NCBI GenBank assembly: GCA_021234155.1 | Contig: JAJEKV010000094.1 | Span: forward strand, 2,385,782 to 2,449,781 | Length of the DNA stretch: 64,000 bases | Direction: 5' to 3' | Source of the DNA: Isoetes taiwanensis | Lineage: Eukaryota; Streptophyta; Lycopodiopsida; Isoetales; Isoetaceae | Shown here: positions 43,626-58,443 of the stretch, piece after piece | How the letters are laid out: the number at the start of each line of letters is the position of its first letter | Numbering within the stretch: position 1 is the first letter of the stretch | Notes under the pieces: model-generated | Told to the model about the DNA's origin: nothing | The model's database searches: none | Seen by the model: only the letters and a program-made list of their open reading frames with translations | Program-made: the position numbers and the translations under genes

Positions 43626-43805
43626 AAGAATAATTTCTATTGGGAAATAGAAGGGTTTAAAAAATTAATTTCTACCCGAAAAATAGAAAGCGTTTCAGGA
43701 GATTAATTTCTACTGGGAAAAGTAGAAGGGTTTTAGAAGATTAATTTCAACTGGGAAAAAATAGGAAGGGTTTCAAAAGATTAATTTCTACAGGGAAATA
43801 TCCAT
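43626..43805. repeat. Tandem array, about 45-50-bp units, four copies
   Basis: Units contain GATTAATTTC.A(C).GGGAAA then AGAAGGGTTT; they are diverged. Non-coding. Confidence 0.75.
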
Positions 43806-43867
43806 ACAATATGATATTGATCTATACAAACAATGCATAAAAATGTCATTTTGCTTTAGCAATTGAG

Positions 43868-46560
43868 ATATGCCTTTGCTATAATTTTCAAAGCTTGACT
43901 ATTTACCTTCGGCCTTCAACGCTCCAAAGGTTGCACTCCAAAGCTATTTTCTACAATCATGATAAAATTTGTATGTTCCTGTAAGATATGGTTACTAAAA
44001 TTAGTATTTTATATATATTCCAATACTATTTTCGTATCTTACTCGGTGTAGACTTTATATTTGCTATAATTTTCAAGGCTTAACTATTTATCTCCGACTT
44101 GTCACAAGACAATCTTGGCAAGAGCCCTTCTTTTTATGAGGATTATGTGACATTCCATGTATTTATATGGTATATATGTATACATACTATGACACGTCAC
44201 CAGAGTATAGGTAGACCCTTATGGATCATTAGGGGATAACTTGGGTTAACCTAAAAGGGCTTTTATTAGGTATGCTAAGTTGTTAGTAAGTTAAATAACC
44301 TAATTTGACTAATTAATCTTATTAATTAGTAATATTAGGTAATTAGGAGAGCCACCTGGCCCAAATCGATTGGCCAGGAGGAACTTGCTAATATTGGGGT
44401 CCAAATTGGGTCCCTACCCCCAATGCTGCCTCAAATCGATTTGGGAATAGGTAAGGAAGAAGGAGCTAACAGCCACTGCAACCAGACCAGAGAAATGGAA
44501 GCCTTTCGTGATAACGGTTCTAGATAAGAGACCGGTTAGTCCCTAGATAGCTTGTGATTCAGCTAACTCTTGTATGATTAGATGGATGGTTAACTTCTCT
44601 ACTATGTTCTGTTAAGATGATGATGAATACTTTGCTTATGATTATGTTCTCTCTTTCTGTTTCTCCTGTGTATCTGGGTTTAAGGGTGGGTAGAGACCAG
44701 AAAGCTTCCTAGAAGTAGATATGTCTCTAGCTAGAACCCTTAAGACCCAATAATTGCTATGGATGCTAGAACCCTTAAGCACCAAATAATGGACACAACT
44801 GGTGAAGTGGGGGCGGAGCCTTGCTGGGCATGGCTAATGGGGCTCCTACAGTGTGCTAGGCTTATAGTCGGCCCTCGCATTGGGGCTGGGTATGGGTCTG
44901 ACACCTCCTGGGTCGCAGGACACATGCCTATATGGACGTCCTGGGCTCGATGGGTGCGCCGAGGCGGTCCATGGATTTTGGGGTTGGGGTGCAGGGGGGG
45001 AGGGGGGTAAAGTCGGGTACGGACGCGTGTGCAACTAGTGGCACATATCCTCTAGCACACCCATGGAACCATTGTGACCTTGAAGGGGGATTATCCCTTT
45101 CCTGCCTCATCAGACCCGGGGAGATGTAATCCGGAGTAGTCTCATAGGGTGATTCCATGAGATTGCGTCTCTGGAAGGCTACAACCGCGCCATAGCATGT
45201 TTCAGCCTATCTGCAAAGTGTGCACATGAGGGGTGGATGGAGTGGACTACCCTAGCCATTGTTCTATGCCAGCCAACACCATGCCATATCTCTGTCTGCT
45301 GTTATCTTGAGGCCTTGACCATCAGTCTATCCCCTAGAGTCTGAGCCCGGGATAGAGCCCTTATTTATAGCATATCGCACATGTTATCTTGTATTTGTAT
45401 TGCCGTGTTATGATGATGATGGATGGACCATCCTTCGTGGTGGTATATTATTTGTGTATGATTACTACGTGCTAACATGTACATATGCTTCCACTGTATA
45501 GTATTCCCATAGAGGACATGGGGCGCATGACACCTCCGTGTTCCTCACCCGGACACTTGGCCATCCCAAGAGGTCCGAGTTAGATGGAGGGCCTTTCTAT
45601 GGTGATGTAGTCATCAGGGGAGGGGAATTCCCCATATTTGTACAATGGGAGCATCGTATAGATTCTGGGACCGTCACAAATTAGGAGCCTAAATGAAATT
45701 TCGATCTGTGATAATGTTTGAAAAACTGCATCTGTAGCCTCTGCTACATGCAATCCATGCAAATGCAAAAATTCTTTGCGGCAAAATGTCAACACCACAA
45801 ATTTTGAGTTTGAATAATAGCGATATAGTAGGAGGCGGAAAAGAAGTTAGGCACCATGCATCACTTCCAAAAATTGAAAAATTCTAGAAAAAGTTGAGAT
45901 TACTTCCAAAAATTCAAAAAAACAAGGAAACCAACATTTATTTACTTGGTATCAGCATGGAAAACCCTTTCGAATAGAGGAAAAAAAAACTTCAAGATGG
46001 TATGGTTGGTTTAGATGGCTTGAACTCCAGATGAAGGGGTAAAAACATAAATCTTTTGGGTTGCCCGAAGGTCAAACCGTTGCTTGGGTGTTGAATTGAA
46101 AGAATATTCTGGATTGTACTGCCCGATGCACCAATCAAATGGTTTAGAAGGTTTACCACTTCACTTGAAGTGAAGCAGCTTCCTTGGGCTCCATTCATCT
46201 GGATGAAAGCATGCTAGGGCCTACATAAAAACTCACCAAAAAGGTACTTTTCTGTGTACTTCTGTGCAAGTACATAATTGTATTTTAAAGTACCTAGACT
46301 ACAAGCTTGACTAAAAGGAATTGTGTTATATTCAAGAGTAGTTAGTACATACATGTTGTAAGGTACCTTGTGATGTCAACAAGATGTTAAGAACCCAAAT
46401 ATATCATCATCTTTGACTACCCAGAGTATTTTCCAGGTAGTTTCCAAAACATGTAGACCCTAGCATGCTCTTACCCATCTGCGTTATCTTGTGTTAGTAG
46501 GCCATTGCGCTATCGAGACCTAAAGCAGGGTTACCCTCGGTTAGAGCGCTAACTGCTTCT
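43868..46560. other. No recognised gene; minor duplications
   Basis: A direct duplication with TTGCTATAATTTTCAA.GCTT occurs near 43877 and 44058. CTAGAACCCTTAAG occurs twice near 44733 and 44766. ORFs are short and lack known motifs. The segment 44750-45160 is GC-rich with overlapping ORFs on both strands that I do not recognise. Confidence 0.5.
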
Positions 46561-46563
46561 CTT

Positions 46564-46739
<176 letters not shown>

Positions 46740-46837
46740 GTTGTCCCAAACGTTTTGTACATATGTAAAAAATACGTATGCATACGTTTTTTTTACAAGT
46801 ATGTATCAATACAAACGTATTTTACAAAAACTTTTTT

Positions 46838-47085
46838 TTTTTCTCTTTAGCACGTTTGCACAAACGCAAGTGGACACTTTGAAGCAATTCTAGAGTGTCC
46901 ACGTTGCTGCCAACTAGGACTTTTTTCCACGTGGATGCACTTTCCATCGTTAGATTTAATCGACGGTCACAGAAAATTAAGGGAAATTCTAGCGTGTATT
47001 GGCGCGTTGGGGAGAATGCTTGCCCGCGTTCCACATGCCGGAATGGCGACTTTTCCTCTCGATGTCGATGGTGCTGGGGTTGTGA
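46838..47085 (+). pseudogene. 5' module of the PWI-like gene, copy at 46.8 kb
   Basis: TTAGCACGTTTGCACAAACG leads through about 200 bp shared with 50262 to ATGGCGACTTTTCC and LDVDGAG. Homology to the 50.3 kb copy breaks after GATGGTGCTGGGG, so only the first dozen codons are kept. It lies about 100 bp inside the proposed hAT left end. Confidence 0.65.
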
Positions 47086-47089
47086 TGTA

Positions 47090-48040
47090 TCAGAAATAGA
47101 AGAACAAAAATCAAAAAGTCGGAAAATTTGGTCGCAGCAGGTCCGGCCATGTTTATTTCCGGATTCCTGTCTTTATCTGGCCAATTTGCCTGTTGCACAC
47201 CCTATTACCAGAGATGTATCGAAAATACAAGGGCATAGATGCTTTTTCTGGTTTTATTTTGGGCAGTGGCTTAAAACACTGTTTCGGATATACCTTCTGT
47301 CGGATTTGTTGCCATTAGGTCTTCCTGGGATGATACAGCTACATAACACCTGCTCAACGCCGAGTATGGCACTATCAACTGGAGTTTTGCCTAAAAACGG
47401 CCATGCCATTGTCGCCATAGCCAGCCTTGTTGGCTGACTTGGTTATACTCTGAAGGTATAATCCATACCTGAATCCGCTTGCTAGTAGCTATGTTATGCT
47501 AATATGCCTTGATGTTTGACAGTGTTAATACTTCTGCCATGTTCCCTGGATAATAATGGGTTTGCCATATTTCCTGGATAAAATGAGCTGACACTTTTGG
47601 CAAGACACAGATCTAAAAGGATGTCTTGAAAATGGTCCAATTGCTTTTTGCTGTTGAGGTCACTCAGAGATGCAGAAGTTACAGAAAGCTGCCTTGTGTC
47701 CTTTTCTCATACTAGCAGCAGATATCTGCAAGGACCTTTAAGGTTTTTTGAGAATCATGAATGCAGAAATATGACCGAAATTTGGTGTATAAAAGCTTCA
47801 AACTTGGTAAGCTTTTGTCACATTTTATTTAGTTTATATTACATGTGCTCAGCCATTGTGTTGCTTGCTAGGCTATGAAGTTCGAATACAGGTTTCTTGT
47901 GGCACACATTAGCACATCTGTTTCGACTGGATGCCTATACCAGAGCTCTCTACATCAAGCTCTAAGTGCCTACACTACAGATGGCAGGAACATTTGCCTG
48001 GTGTACACTGGCTTTCAGTCTCGGGTAGCAACTGTGCATT
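47090..48040. other. No recognised gene
   Basis: Short ORFs on both strands with no motif I can name. Probably more captured or decayed sequence. Confidence 0.4.
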
Positions 48041-48044
48041 GGCT

Positions 48045-48362
48045 ATTTTATGCGCTAGGATAAGCTCTGCTCTAAGAACGGTTCCTTGCTGCTACTTGTT
48101 CTGTGCTAAAGCACAATATCGATGACTTATCTGAAACTCTGATTCCGGTATTTATTTATTTATTTATCTGTTAGCAAACTTGCTTTTCAACTTCTAGAAT
48201 GTTATGCACTAGGATAAGCTCTGCTCCAAGAACGGTTCCTTGCTGCTACTTGTTCTGTGCTAAAGCACAATATCAATGACTTATCTAAAACTCTGATTCA
48301 GGTATTTATTTATTTATTTATTTATTTATCTGTTAGCAAACTTGCTTTTCAACTTCTAGAAT
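48045..48362. repeat. About 157-bp tandem duplication
   Basis: Two near-identical units begin GCACTAGGATAAGCTCTGCT-like. They run through a (TTTA)n run to ACTTGCTTTTCAACTTCTAG. The TTTA run differs in length between the copies. Confidence 0.85.
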
Positions 48363-48369
48363 GTGAAGC

Positions 48370-49830
48370 CTTTGCAAGATTCTGAGCTTCACTGACAAAA
48401 ATTCACTGACAAGAATGATAGTGTTCTAGAAAGATGTTTTGAAAATGGCTATTTGCTATTTGTTGTAGAGGCCAGGCAGATATGCAGGTGTTGCAAAAAG
48501 CTGCCTTTATGTCCTTTATGCCTTTATGCAGGAAGAATGCTGGCATTCTTCCTATCAAATAAGAAGGGAGATGAATTTTCGGAATGGTGCATGATATACC
48601 ACTACTACAGATTAAAGGCAAACAATAAAATCAAGGAGCGACATCAATCAGGTTAGTCTAAGCTTGGTTGAAATTATACTTCAATATAAGTTAACAGCTT
48701 ATAATTCAGGCTTTCATTCAAAATAGTATGGTTTCTAGGCTCACCGTATTATACATGAGCTTGGGTGCCGAAACTAGTGAAAAGGATACCTAGTTTCTAT
48801 GCAAAACTAGGCATTAAATTATTAAGAGGTATGATGAATCGATACCCTACTGATTTGATTATATGTGCATGGACAGATCAAATTCTGTACAATGGCATTG
48901 TAATGGCATGTGGCTATTCTATGTCCAGGAAGAATTCAGGTTATTCATAAACCAGGAGATGCTTTGTCGAATATATGGGCATATTTAACTCCTATGCCAG
49001 AATTTATACAATCTGATAAAAGCCTGCATAACTATGACCAGGTACTAATGTTTGATGCGTTATAATCTCAGTTAAAAATGAAATTATACGCTTTGCTTTT
49101 TTATAAAATTGGATATGAGGAATATGGCAATGTGTGGCTGATGCCCTTATCATAAAAATTGAATGCGGTTGTTGATGTTGGCTTAACTTGCCATTTATTG
49201 TTTTTCCTACCAGTGCAAAGGCCTTCTAGTGAAAGGCAACTTAAAATGCTTCAGACAGGTTTAAAAATTCTTCTGGAGCAACTTACATTGGAAGACAAAG
49301 CCGTTGGTGCCTGTTGCTACTCAAAACGGGTTCATAGTCATTGTCATAGCCAATATTAGGCTGATCGGATATGAGGATGTCAAATCTGGATACACATATG
49401 AGGTGATGATGTTTGCTTGGCTAGTTACAGATTTAGCCATGTTTTTTTAATAAGGTTGCATGTTTAGCCTGTAACTGGGTATATGTGGAACTCGTGAAGA
49501 TTATATCTTGGGCGTATGTGGCTGATTTTTTCTTACATGGGTTGTTCTATCAAATGTTGCAGGTGCAATGAAACAGGCCTGCTCCTTTGTGGATATCGCA
49601 ACAAGGAAATAGAGCTACTACTGAGCACCTTGCCACATTATGATTGTTATATGTAACTGTGACTTGTAATTGCATATAAATAAAAGAGTTTTTGTTTTAT
49701 TCTCTTATATCTTTATAACTTGTAGCCTAAATACTTAAGCAGCATTACAAGTTGTATGCAAGCATACTGTAAATCGATATAAAATTCAAAATTGCAGACA
49801 AAATGCAAATTCAGACAAAATATAAATAGA
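48370..49830. other. No recognised gene
   Basis: ORFs are short and non-conserved. The open stretch at 48765-48950 has no recognisable family. Confidence 0.4.
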
Positions 49831-49832
49831 TG

Positions 49833-50157
49833 AACAACCTGACGATTTTTTTGACAATTTTTTCGGCACAGTTTTTTTTTACGTTTTTTTTTCTGACGAT
49901 TTTTCTAACGAATGTTATGACGTTATTTTTGACGGACATTGACGTTTTTTCTGACGCTTAATCGTCAAAAAAATTGATGATTTTTCTGATGCTGGTCTGA
50001 CGATAACCTGACGCTATACCTGACGAGTCCTCTGACGCTATATCGTCAGATAAAAATCGTCAGGCTAATCGTCAGCCAGCAGGGACTGAACTCCTGACGA
50101 TTTTGTAAAGGCCATCTGACGTTTTTTCTGACGCAGAACAAGCATTCTCTTGTAGTG
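49833..50157 (+). mobile_element. CACTA transposon right terminus with subterminal repeats
   Basis: The terminus reads CATTCTCTTGTAGTG, ending at 50157. Its reverse complement starts CACTACAAGAGAATG, the typical CACTA end. Inward lie about 15-20 copies of CTGACG or its complement CGTCAG within 300 bp, the dense subterminal array that CACTA transposases bind. The next bases, CGG, may be the 3-bp target duplication. I did not find the matching left end, so the element may be truncated or may lie within the proposed hAT unit. Confidence 0.7.
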
Positions 50158-50261
50158 CGGTTGCCCATCTGTTACCGAGTTGCCATCTGATCCTTGCCGA
50201 TGTGTCGAAATTTTTATGTGACTGTGGTTTGCCGAGATAGCATAAGAATACAAGAACAGTG

Positions 50262-50527
50262 GCACAAACGCAAGTGGACACTTTGAAGCAATTCTAGAGT
50301 GTCCACGTTGCTGCCAACTAGGACTTTTTTCCACGTGGATGCACTTTCCATCGTTAAATTTAATCGACGGTCACAGAAAATTAAGGGAAATTCCAGCGTG
50401 TATTTGCGCGTTGGGGAGAATGCTTGCCCGCGTTCCACATGCCGGAATGGCGACTTTTCCTCTCGATGTCGATGGTGCTGGGGCCGAAGATCTTAAGCCA
50501 GTTGTCAGAGACAAGCTCTTGCAGTAA
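50262..50527 (+). pseudogene. 5' module and first exon of the PWI-like gene, copy at 50.3 kb
   Basis: Starting at CACAAACGCAAGTGGAC, this copy carries the whole shared flank, then ATG (near 50449) and MATFPLDVDGAGAEDLKPVV plus RDKLLQ. It stops at a TAA inside CTCTTGCAGTAAG, which is also a good splice donor. It thus preserves the first exon with its donor. No second exon follows within 1 kb. Confidence 0.6.
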
Positions 50528-51465
50528 GATGGCATTTGCTCTGGGTAATGTTCGTTTTTAGATGTTTTTAGATGTTATAGACACTTTATATCATTTGGTA
50601 CATAGAGCCCAAGTATGGTTGTATTGTGCAGCATAAACCGTGCTGTTTGTGATTCTCCTTTCTGTTCTATGTTCTTCAGTACCAATTTTGCTAATAAGTA
50701 TGCTAGAAAAACAATTTGACTCCTCCTTCCCTTGGTATATGGTCGACATTCATGATGTGTCATAGAAACACATCAATACGAATCTGGCCATCTGGTAATG
50801 ATAAAAGCAAATCCACAGCTTAGCTTAGGTATAGAGGAGATTTTTTGTAGGATGAGATCTCCCTAATCATACCAGCTTGTTCTTCCTACTGGTTTTCTTT
50901 AGATTTTATTTCTCATTTTCCAAGACTTATGATGGCAGAATCCGTTTATTAAATATGTGTCACATGATGCCTGTTCTCAACTTTGCAGGTTTTGTGGACG
51001 AGTAAAGTTTGCATATTTTTACTGCTGTGGTGGTTCTTCAGATTAGGCCAGTAATTATGAGAATTTAAGTCAAATATAAACTCCATTGTTCTGAATGTGT
51101 TTGAAAATCCAATGATAAACTGGTTAGTCTTTGTACATGACTCAGTTTTGTAGAAGGCAATGCTAATTATTGTTTGCAAATGTAAACACTGATTACGAAA
51201 GAAGCATTATGTTGACCTACCTATATAAAGAAGCATTGTGTTGCCATGAACATTATGCTTATTGGCCTTTTGCTTGTAAAACTTAGGTTACGTGATGGAC
51301 CTAGAAACCCTTTTTCTTGTAAAACTGACATTATATGATGAATCTAGAAACTTAAAACAAAATAAACATCATAATTAGGGCGCAACATAACATTTATATA
51401 CATAGTTCTTCAACTTTATTAGGGTCATTCTCTATCAGTTTGTGTTGCCTACGCTTTTGCCCCAA

Positions 51466-51600
51466 GCCTCATCCACAAGAACCATCGAATTTGATCATTT
51501 ATTTAAGATCTTATTAATTGGTGACTCTGGTGTTAGCAAAACTAGCCTTCTCTTACGATTTACAACAGATACTTTTGATGATAGGACCCACACCAGATCC
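51466..51600 (+). pseudogene. RabC/Rab18-type small GTPase, first-exon fragment
   Basis: The plus frame reads [20 protein letters not shown] then [14 protein letters not shown]. It matches the N-terminus of plant RabC GTPases ([20 protein letters not shown] ... LLLRFT.DTFED). The P-loop glycine before Lys is Ser here (GVSKTS), which would destroy nucleotide binding. Homology ends after FDD. It is a captured or decayed exon in the proposed hAT unit; Rab GTPases normally direct vesicle traffic. Confidence 0.7.
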
Positions 51601-51640
51601 TACAATTTGCTATGCAAAGTAATCAAACGTGCTTTTGACT

Positions 51641-51642
<2 letters not shown>

Positions 51643-51673
<31 letters not shown>
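51643..51673. repeat. T31 homopolymer
   Basis: Thirty-one consecutive T. It lies between the Rab fragment and the 3' end of the transposase gene. It could be the poly(A) of a minus-strand retroposed sequence. Confidence 0.85.
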
Positions 51674-51674
<1 letters not shown>

Positions 51675-51778
51675 GTGTGTGTGAAGGGTTCTAAATTACT
51701 CAGACATTCAGCTGACAAAATGCTTAGAAGGTCAAATTATCAGAACAGAAAGTCATAAAGTAAACTTAAATTATGAAG

Positions 51779-54424
51779 TTATAAGTTTTGTAACATAAAT
51801 TCATGTCTTCGTTTAGCATTGCAATCATCATCCTCATCCCCACTTAACTCAGTATCAATTGAATCAACCAATGAAGATTCTGATTCCTCATTCTCTTCAT
51901 CATTTGTAGCCACAAATTCATCATTGCTATCAATATCCTCCTCTTCATTTTCTGATGTCACAAGAACCTCTGTACTTGCTAGTGTAACAACAGTAGAACT
52001 AGTAAAGGACCTTGTCACTCTTCTTACCACTGGTTGAGATACTCCATTTGCTTGATTGCGGCTAATTCGAGATCGTTTTCTTGCCCTACCTCCTCTACTT
52101 GATGTTTCAGCAGCAGCTCTTGCCCTACTAGTTTGTCTAGTAGCGCGTCTAGAAGCCATGATCTCGTTAAAATACTCTTGATACATCTGCCTATTAGCAA
52201 AATCATCAAAGTGTGGGAGTTCGGGGTTCTTTTCCACATCAACCTCGTCAGGAGAGACCTGCATGAAGAGGAATTAGTATAATATATTAGCATTCAATAG
52301 AAGAATTGAAATTTCAGATTGAGATATACCTGCATTGGAGCAAAAGTGCCACTTTCAAATTTATCCATCAACCTCAAATTCTCTCGAACAAATACTAGAC
52401 GCTCTAATTGCGCAGGACTTAATTTGTTCCTTCTCTTTGTGTGGGCAAGAGCATGAGCACTCCAATTCCTTTCTGCTGCTCCAGATGAACAATCCTAAAT
52501 CAATAAAATGAGACAAATGTTATTATATCATTATATAGTAATATTATGAAATAAAAAGTGGACTAACTTGTGATAGAATATGCATAGCAAGAGCTTGAAG
52601 CTCCGGTGTTTTTCCACCAAAATGCTCCCACCAAGAAACAGGTTTACATTGAGCTTCACGATTCATAGCAAGTGGATGAGAGAATAAACCAACTCCATTG
52701 CGATATGCATCAAATTGGTTGAACAAAGTGTTGCACTCATCCAGAGAATATACTTTTCCGATCTAGGTAAGCCACCCCTCCATTGCCTTCTCATCAACAT
52801 GAGAGTCACTTCCTCTCCATAGTGGATGCAAGAGATACGCCACATAGTGAATTGGGCGGCTAAACCATTTCCATCTTTCTTTCATGCATTTTAAAACATC
52901 TTTGTACCTAAAAAATCATAAAAGAAAGATAAGAGTTGTCTGCTATAATTATAAACTGAAAAAAATATAAGGCATAAACTCATACGCAACGAAAATCAGA
53001 AATCAGAAATTTAGATCTCAGAAATATATAAGATTAAAATACTTACTTTTGGTCATTATTTGCATCTTCCAATTGTCTTTTCTTCAAAACTGATTTGCTT
53101 ATCGGTGAGTCTTAAGACACAATATAAATGTCTCATGATTTTTAAAACTAATCCAAATGACTCAAAAGTTGATCTATCAAGCACATATTGTTTCACATTT
53201 TGTGCATTTGTTTTCTTACTACCACTCCAATCTCTCCATTGAGTGGAGACAACAGTTTGTTCGAGCGCATTCCATACCTTTACAAGCCTTTCTATCACAA
53301 TAAACATGACACCAAATCTGGTACTACTAGGCCTTAATATAACAAGATCACTAATGCTTCCAAAAATCTTTCGAGCATTTCTTTTCTTCATAAAAAACCT
53401 TGATATTAATGCTGCCCTCTTCTTAGCAGGTTCAATCCATGGAAGTTTAGAAATATCTTCAAGTAGAAGATCCAAGCTATGCGAAGCACATGGTGTCCAC
53501 ACAATGTTAGAAAACTCATCTTCAAGTATTTTGCCCATGAGGACACAATTAGAAGCATTATCTGAAACAACTTGGATCACATGTTCTTTACCAATCTCGT
53601 TGATAGTTTCAGATAATTTTTCAGCTAGCCAAATACCAGTTTCTGCTACAACGGTTACCTTGCTACAATCAATTGATTTTAAAAATAATGTGTCGTAACA
53701 AGGCGACACCATGATGTTCACCAATGCTCTTTTGCACGTGTCTACCCATCCATCGGTTAAAATTGTACAACCATACTTGGGCCAAAGAGCACGAACCTTG
53801 TCAAGTTTAGAATTTACAGCAGCATACTCATTTCGTAAAGCACTTGTTCTAGCTTGCTTATATGTTAGACCACTATGCTTTTCTCCAACCTGAGAGAATG
53901 CTTCAAGCATCTTAGTAAAACAAGGCATTTTTGCCAAATTAAATGACAAATTTGCTTCCACTAAGCAACGCATTTGTAACATGTTTGCATGCTGTTTTTT
54001 TTGCATCAGCAGCACATGCCTATTTTTTATGGTCTCCAAAATAGAAGGTCTAACAGTGCTAGAAGATGAGGGAGGCTTAGAAGCATCACTAATAATAGTT
54101 GCTTCATCACTACTAAATTGGACATCATTGAGGTGGCGGCATAGATGTAGCAGATGAAGAAGTTTTAGATTTGCATGATGATAATGCTCTCTTTTTAGCC
54201 AAGTTATCACCGTCTCTTCCAGCTTCCTCTCTTGCCTCTTGTGTAGCAAGTGGACAACCATTAGTACCTTCATTTGATATGTTAGCTAGATGTGCTACCA
54301 ACCTCGTTTTTGTACCACGGCCTTGTTTACCACAAAATTTGCAATTCCATTTGTTATAACCTCCCCCAAGTTTCTCCAAATTCACGCAATACTTTCCCCA
54401 TAAAGCTGATTCTTCTGGAGGCAT
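51779..54424 (-). pseudogene. hAT transposase (BED zinc finger, DUF659, C-terminal domain), broken
   Basis: 54424-54125: a BED-type finger (LWGKYCVNLEKLGGGYNKWN, CKFCGKQGRGTK, LVAHLAN). After a frame change near 54130, 54080-53056 holds the DUF659/catalytic part: YGCTILTDGWVD (first Asp), VVSDNASNCVLMGKILEDEF (second Asp), and WTPCASHSLDLLLEDISKLP. An intron (about 53047-52910) follows, then KDVLKCMKERWKWFSRPIHY and VSWWEHFGGKTPELQALAMH. The terminal part SGAAERNWSAHALAHTKRRN lies before an acidic tail to 51779. An in-frame TAG at 52763-52765 and frame changes near 54130 and 53080 inactivate it. hAT transposases cut and paste elements with 8-bp duplications. Confidence 0.85.
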
Positions 54425-54782
54425 GCTTCCACTCTATAAAAACACGGCAAGAAAAACATTTATTATTGATTATGGCAAAAAAAATTTTAGAAGATGCTTA
54501 CTTACTTCAATGTGTACTCAACTCAAAGTCAAGATGTAAAATAATGAGAGGACCTGCAAGAAACAACAAATGCAATATATAATTCAATGCTTTATATCAT
54601 TGACATCAAACTCTTCTTCAAATCTGCAGTAAAGAAAGATTGCATGCTCATAAAAAAAAAAAAAATCAGAATTTCACCTTTTGAGAGCCTAAAACAGAAG
54701 TTTTTTTTTTTAACCTGCAAAAAATGAGCAAAGCTTGTGAGAAATAAATAACATTATAGCAAAGCATGCATCATTTCTTTCT

Positions 54783-55790
54783 ATTCATGAGAAGAAGAAA
54801 CTTTAGTGGCAGCCCTAAACCCGCTCTTTTACAACATACACGCAAAATAGTATCTAAATCCATTTTGGCAGCATAACCAAGAAGCTCTTTCATTTTTGGG
54901 CTATCATTTTGGGTAGATGCACAAAAAATCAGAAATTTACCTCTTTAATGAGCCCTTTGTTGCATATGAAGCCATCCCAAATCCACTATTCAAGAAGAAG
55001 AAACCTTAGTGGCAGCCCAAAACCCATTCTTTTACAACATAAACTCATGCAAAGAAGCATCTAAATTCATTTTGGGCACTCTAATCAAGAAGCCACTTCA
55101 TATTTTAGCAAGAGCTTTGAGTAGATGAACAAAAAATCAGAAACTTACTTAGTTCATGAGCCCATTGATTCGCCTATGAAGCCATCTAAAAATCCAATAT
55201 AACCTATTCAAGAAAAGAAAAAACCATAATGGCAGCCCAAAACCCATTCTTTTGCAACATAAAATCATGAAAGTAGCATCTAAATTCATTTTGGGCACCC
55301 TAATCAATAAACTATTTCGTTTTTGGGCAAAAGCTTTAAGTAGATGAACAAAAATCAGAAATTTACCTCTTTAATGAGCCCTTTGTTGCATATGAAGCCA
55401 TCCCAAATCCACTATTCAAGAAGAAGAAACCAGTGGCAGCCCAAAACCCATTCTTTTACAACATAAATTCATGCAAAGAAGCATCTAAATTCATTTTGGG
55501 CACTCTAATCAAGAAGCCACTTCATATTTTAGCAAGAGCTTTGAGTAGATGAACAAAAAATCAGAAACTTACTTAGTTCATGAGCCCATTGATTCGCCTA
55601 TGAAGCCATCTAAAAATCCAATATAACCTATTCAAGAAAAGAAGAAACCTTAATGGCAGCCCAAAACCCATTCTTTTGCAAGATAAAATCATGAAAGTAG
55701 CATCTAAATTCATTTTGGGCACCCTAATCAATAAACTATTTCGTTTTTGGGCAAAAGCTTTAAGTAGATGAACAAAAATCAGAAATCTAC
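54783..55790. repeat. Tandem array, about 210-bp units (430-bp higher order)
   Basis: Five units share GAAGAAGAAAC, CAGCCCAAAACCCATTCTTT, CATCTAAATTCATTTTGGGC and AGTAGATGAACAAAAA. They start near 54783, 54990, 55206, 55416 and 55635. Units two and three together repeat almost exactly as units four and five. The array lies 5' of the hAT transposase gene, where its promoter or leader should be. Confidence 0.85.
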
Positions 55791-56161
55791 CTCCTTGATG
55801 AGCCTATTATTTGCCTATCTGTGGAGGATGCTATCCAAGATCATTGTGAGGTGGCTAAGAAGCATTCAAGGAAGCAAGCAAGACAACCGAACATGATTTG
55901 GGGTCTTCACCTTGTCATCTCAGGCCATGATCGTCTACTCCGTCCGAGCGGCGTTTAGGGCAACAGAGAAACGTATGAATGGAAGAAAAAAGAAGACTTA
56001 CCTAAGATATTAACAAATATAATATGTTATATTAAAAAAAAAAGCAAGGATAAAAAAACTACTAAATTTTTGACCAACGTTTTTATCATACGTACGTATA
56101 ATACGTTTGTTTCGTAAAATATGTTTGGTATATGTAAAATACGCGTATTTATACAACACTG

Positions 56162-57890
<1,729 letters not shown>

Positions 57891-57895
57891 CAGCT

Positions 57896-57991
57896 AGAGA
57901 ATAGAATAGAATAGAATAGAATAGAATAGAATAGAATAGAATAGAATAGAATAGAATAGAATAGAATAGAATAGAATAGAATAGAATAGAA
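57896..57991. repeat. (AGAAT)n tail of the LINE
   Basis: About 19 perfect 5-bp units. On the minus strand this is an ATTCT tail at the 3' end of the adjacent LINE, a known 3'-end type for LINEs that do not use poly(A). Confidence 0.85.
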
Positions 57992-58319
57992 TTGTTTTTA
58001 TAGTCCACGGAGACCAATCAGCCTATGGGACCCAATACAAAAAGCACAAAGAATCACATTCATTTGCCTCGGATTAAAACCCCACCCAAAGGATTTTCGA
58101 GGGAAAAAGCGGGCAGCAATAAGGCTGGCGACAATGATTAAATGGTTGGATTGGGGGCATACCTGAGCCCCTCAAATCCAGATTACTTCTGAATGTATGA
58201 TCCGAGTGAGCCTTACCAGAAGTCGCGTGCCCGATTATCATGTGTAGCGGTTCATCAGGTCTAATCAACTGAGCATAGCATGTCCGAATCTGATCATATG
58301 CCGGGCAGCTCTGGAAAGT

Positions 58320-58443
58320 ATGACACTCATCCTCAACAGCTCCCGTCTGGCAGCACTGACAAACCCTATCCTGACGTGGATTGGCACTCATCCTCAACAG
58401 CTCCCGTCTGGCAGCCCTGACAAACCCTATCCTGACGTGGCTC
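58320..58443. repeat. 61-bp tandem duplication in the LINE knuckle region
   Basis: Two copies of a unit containing CTCATCCTCAACAGCTCCCG and CAAACCCTATCCTGACGTGG differ at very few sites. The duplication repeats the coding sequence around RRELLRMSANPRQDRVC. Confidence 0.85.

Noticed and set aside
54783-55790. CRISPR-like array
   Set aside because: The units are 210 bp repeats without unique spacers of constant length, in a eukaryotic genome.
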